From Bacteroidales bacterium (GTDB lineage Bacteria > Bacteroidota > Bacteroidia > Bacteroidales > UBA12077), in contig JASGMZ010000120.1 of the NCBI GenBank assembly GCA_030156305.1, positions 1 through 8,658 of the forward strand: a stretch of DNA of 8,658 bases, written 5' to 3'. A program made the position numbers and the translations under genes. Of this stretch, positions 7,763 to 8,658 are shown piece after piece (the stretch's first letter is position 1; each line of letters starts with the position of its first letter). The notes under the pieces are model-generated. The model saw only the letters and a program-made list of their open reading frames with translations, had not been told where the DNA came from and made no database searches.

Positions 7763-7798
7763 CATGCTCACGATGACGAAGAGGGCCACTCTCATTAA
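7763..7798 (+). other. In-frame His/acid-rich codons after the lipoprotein stop (interrupted or read-through tail)
   Basis: Directly after the TAA at 7760-7762 the same frame reads HAHDDEEGHSH and then stops at TAA (7796-7798). Four of the eleven residues are His and five are Asp or Glu, matching the HEHSGGNHEEEEE segment inside the lipoprotein. Untranslated DNA would rarely encode this composition. The likeliest reading is that the gene once extended to 7798 and a single base change (for example GAA or CAA to TAA) removed the tail. A sequencing error or stop read-through are alternatives. Confidence 0.55.
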
Positions 7799-7844
7799 TC
7801 AATGATTATTCTGATTTCCAAATCAAAAATTTAAATAGTAAGTT

Positions 7845-7879
7845 TGTCCGAAAATTTAACCCTTTTCGGACATTTTTTT
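7845..7879 (+). terminator. Intrinsic terminator after the lipoprotein gene
   Basis: A perfect 10-bp stem TGTCCGAAAA (7845-7854) pairs with TTTTCGGACA (7863-7872) around the 8-nt loop TTTAACCC, and is followed at once by seven T residues (7873-7879). This is a textbook rho-independent terminator for the plus strand. It lies 47 bp past the second stop at 7798, so it closes the lipoprotein transcript and implies that the PepSY gene has its own promoter. The minus-strand reading lacks a long U-run directly after the stem. Confidence 0.9.
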
Positions 7880-7889
7880 CGTAAATATT

Positions 7890-7964
7890 ATTGGCATGAA
7901 ACATCCATGCACTAAAGTTCATAAAAATGGAATGAATAGAACATGGATGTTCCACGAGGCCAAT
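7890..7964. repeat. Composite palindrome upstream of the PepSY gene
   Basis: A perfect 10-bp inverted pair AACATCCATG (7900-7909) and CATGGATGTT (7942-7951) extends past one mismatch by TG/CA, and then by the outer pair ATTGGC (7890-7895) with GCCAAT (7959-7964). The inner loop is 32 bp. The right arm is itself a dyad, GAACAT-GG-ATGTTC (7939-7952), and the left arm GAAACAT-CC-ATGC is a degenerate version. The element sits between the terminator and the GTG start at 7987, so it may be an operator pair, a structured leader, or a REP-like or miniature mobile repeat. Only the symmetry is established. A weak -7-like TATTATTG (7886-7893) overlaps its left edge. Confidence 0.6.
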
Positions 7965-7986
7965 TAATGAACTAAAATATATTCAT

Positions 7987-8553
7987 GTGAAACTAAGAAA
8001 ACTTAACAGAGCCTTACACCGTGATTTAGGTTATATATTTTTTGCCATGACGGTTATTTATGGACTATCAGGTATTGCTTTAAATCATATCAATGACTGG
8101 AATCCTAATTATGTAATCAAAACAAAAGAGATACATATCCAAAACACTCCTTTAAATCACGGCCAGTTAACCCGCGAAAAAGTAATTACCTTATTAAAAA
8201 AATATGCTCCTGACGAGAAATATAAGAATCATTACTTTCCATCAGATGATGAAATAAAGATTTTTATTAAAGATGGCAGTGTAAACATAAACACCCAAAC
8301 CGGTTCAGGAATGATTGAAACATCAAAACGCCGTGCTCTTTTTCATCAGGTAAATTATTTGCACTACAATCCTCAAAAATGGTGGACCATTTTCTCCGAC
8401 ATTTATGCTGCTTCGTTAATAATTCTAGCTATTACCGGATTATTTATCCTCAAAGGGAAAAATGGGATTACAGGCCGTGGAGCCTGGCTAACCATATTGG
8501 GGGCCTTAGTTCCTCTTATTTATCTGTTACTCTATTACTGGAAAATCTTTTAA
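7987..8553 (+). CDS. PepSY-associated transmembrane protein
   Basis: The 188-aa product resembles the small PepSY-associated membrane proteins of Bacteroidota. It opens with KLRKLNRALHRDLGYIFFA, the family's positively charged RxxHRdlGy lead-in, and helix 1 (about 15-33) ends in SGIALNH. A periplasmic PepSY-like region follows (about 40-110), with strand-like KIFIKDGSVNINTQTG. Then comes the second conserved His region, RRALFHQVNYLHYNPQKWW, and two further helices (about 136-154 and 164-186) with a GKNGITGRG turn between them. Relatives of this fold occur beside iron/siderophore or metal uptake genes and in ferric-reductase-like proteins; the conserved His residues near the membrane would suit heme or metal binding, but that is inference. 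The start is GTG at 7987: no in-frame ATG lies between the upstream in-frame stop at 7933-7935 and this codon. The preceding terminator makes it a separate transcription unit. Confidence 0.8.
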   Translation: MKLRKLNRALHRDLGYIFFAMTVIYGLSGIALNHINDWNPNYVIKTKEIHIQNTPLNHGQLTREKVITLLKKYAPDEKYKNHYFPSDDEIKIFIKDGSVNINTQTGSGMIETSKRRALFHQVNYLHYNPQKWWTIFSDIYAASLIILAITGLFILKGKNGITGRGAWLTILGALVPLIYLLLYYWKIF

Positions 8554-8610
8554 AAGAAATGGCTCTATTTAATAAAGTGGGTGTTAAAAAAATTTGTTAT
8601 TCTCAAATAT

Positions 8611-8658
8611 ATGAAAAAGAGTTCACTACATTATGATTCCAATGCTAAGCATTCCAGG
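8611..8658 (+). CDS. Possible start of another gene, cut off by the window edge
   Basis: From ATG at 8611 the frame is open for 16 codons to the edge (MKKSSLHYDSNAKHSR). The MKK start preceded by AT-rich DNA is typical of Bacteroidota gene starts, but the piece is too short to identify and has no signal-peptide hydrophobic core. A second ATG at 8633 in another frame and a 25-codon frame at 8560-8637 compete. I cannot decide between them. Confidence 0.25.
   Translation, partial: MKKSSLHYDSNAKHSR

Noticed and set aside
7487..7795. A 102-codon open frame on the minus strand antisense to the lipoprotein
   Set aside because: It mirrors the Glu/Lys/Ala-rich lipoprotein frame and gives a Phe- and Leu-rich product with no recognisable domain. 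The plus-strand gene has a clear signal peptide and start, so this is a shadow frame.

Overview
The window looks like chromosomal DNA from an AT-rich member of the Bacteroidota. The evidence is the gene order purH-mreB-mreC-mreD-mrdA, which I know as typical of that phylum, together with matches to its TAnnTTTG promoter element, the lack of clear Shine-Dalgarno sequences, and a lipoprotein with a short SCG lipobox. I would guess the order Bacteroidales or Marinilabiliales, but genus and species cannot be read from the sequence.

Left part (1-5594, all minus strand). Read in transcription order this is purH (last two steps of IMP synthesis), mreB, mreC, mreD and the first 496 codons of mrdA (PBP2), which runs off the left edge. 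Gaps are short (38 bp purH/mreB, an 8-bp overlap mreC/mreD, 12 bp mreD/mrdA), except for 161 bp between mreB and mreC that hold a long imperfect inverted repeat. The mre and mrdA products form the rod-complex (elongasome) core that guides lateral-wall peptidoglycan synthesis. rodA would be expected next, outside the window.

Divergent spacer (5595-5803). It has candidate -7 promoter elements in both directions and a 7-bp dyad between them.

Right part (5804-8658, all plus strand). First comes a MacB/FtsX-type ABC transporter permease without an ATPase gene beside it. Next is a small secreted lipoprotein with an OB-fold-like core, a CxH motif and a His/acid-rich segment. Its frame continues past a TAA stop into 11 more codons of strikingly His/acid-rich sequence. 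A strong intrinsic terminator follows, then a composite palindrome, then a small PepSY-associated membrane protein with a GTG start. A possible further reading frame begins at the right edge.

The left part is conserved core machinery. The points worth a second look are the interrupted His-rich tail, the palindrome before the PepSY gene, and the inverted repeat inside the mre operon. I found no CRISPR array, tRNA, rRNA, transposase gene or prophage gene.
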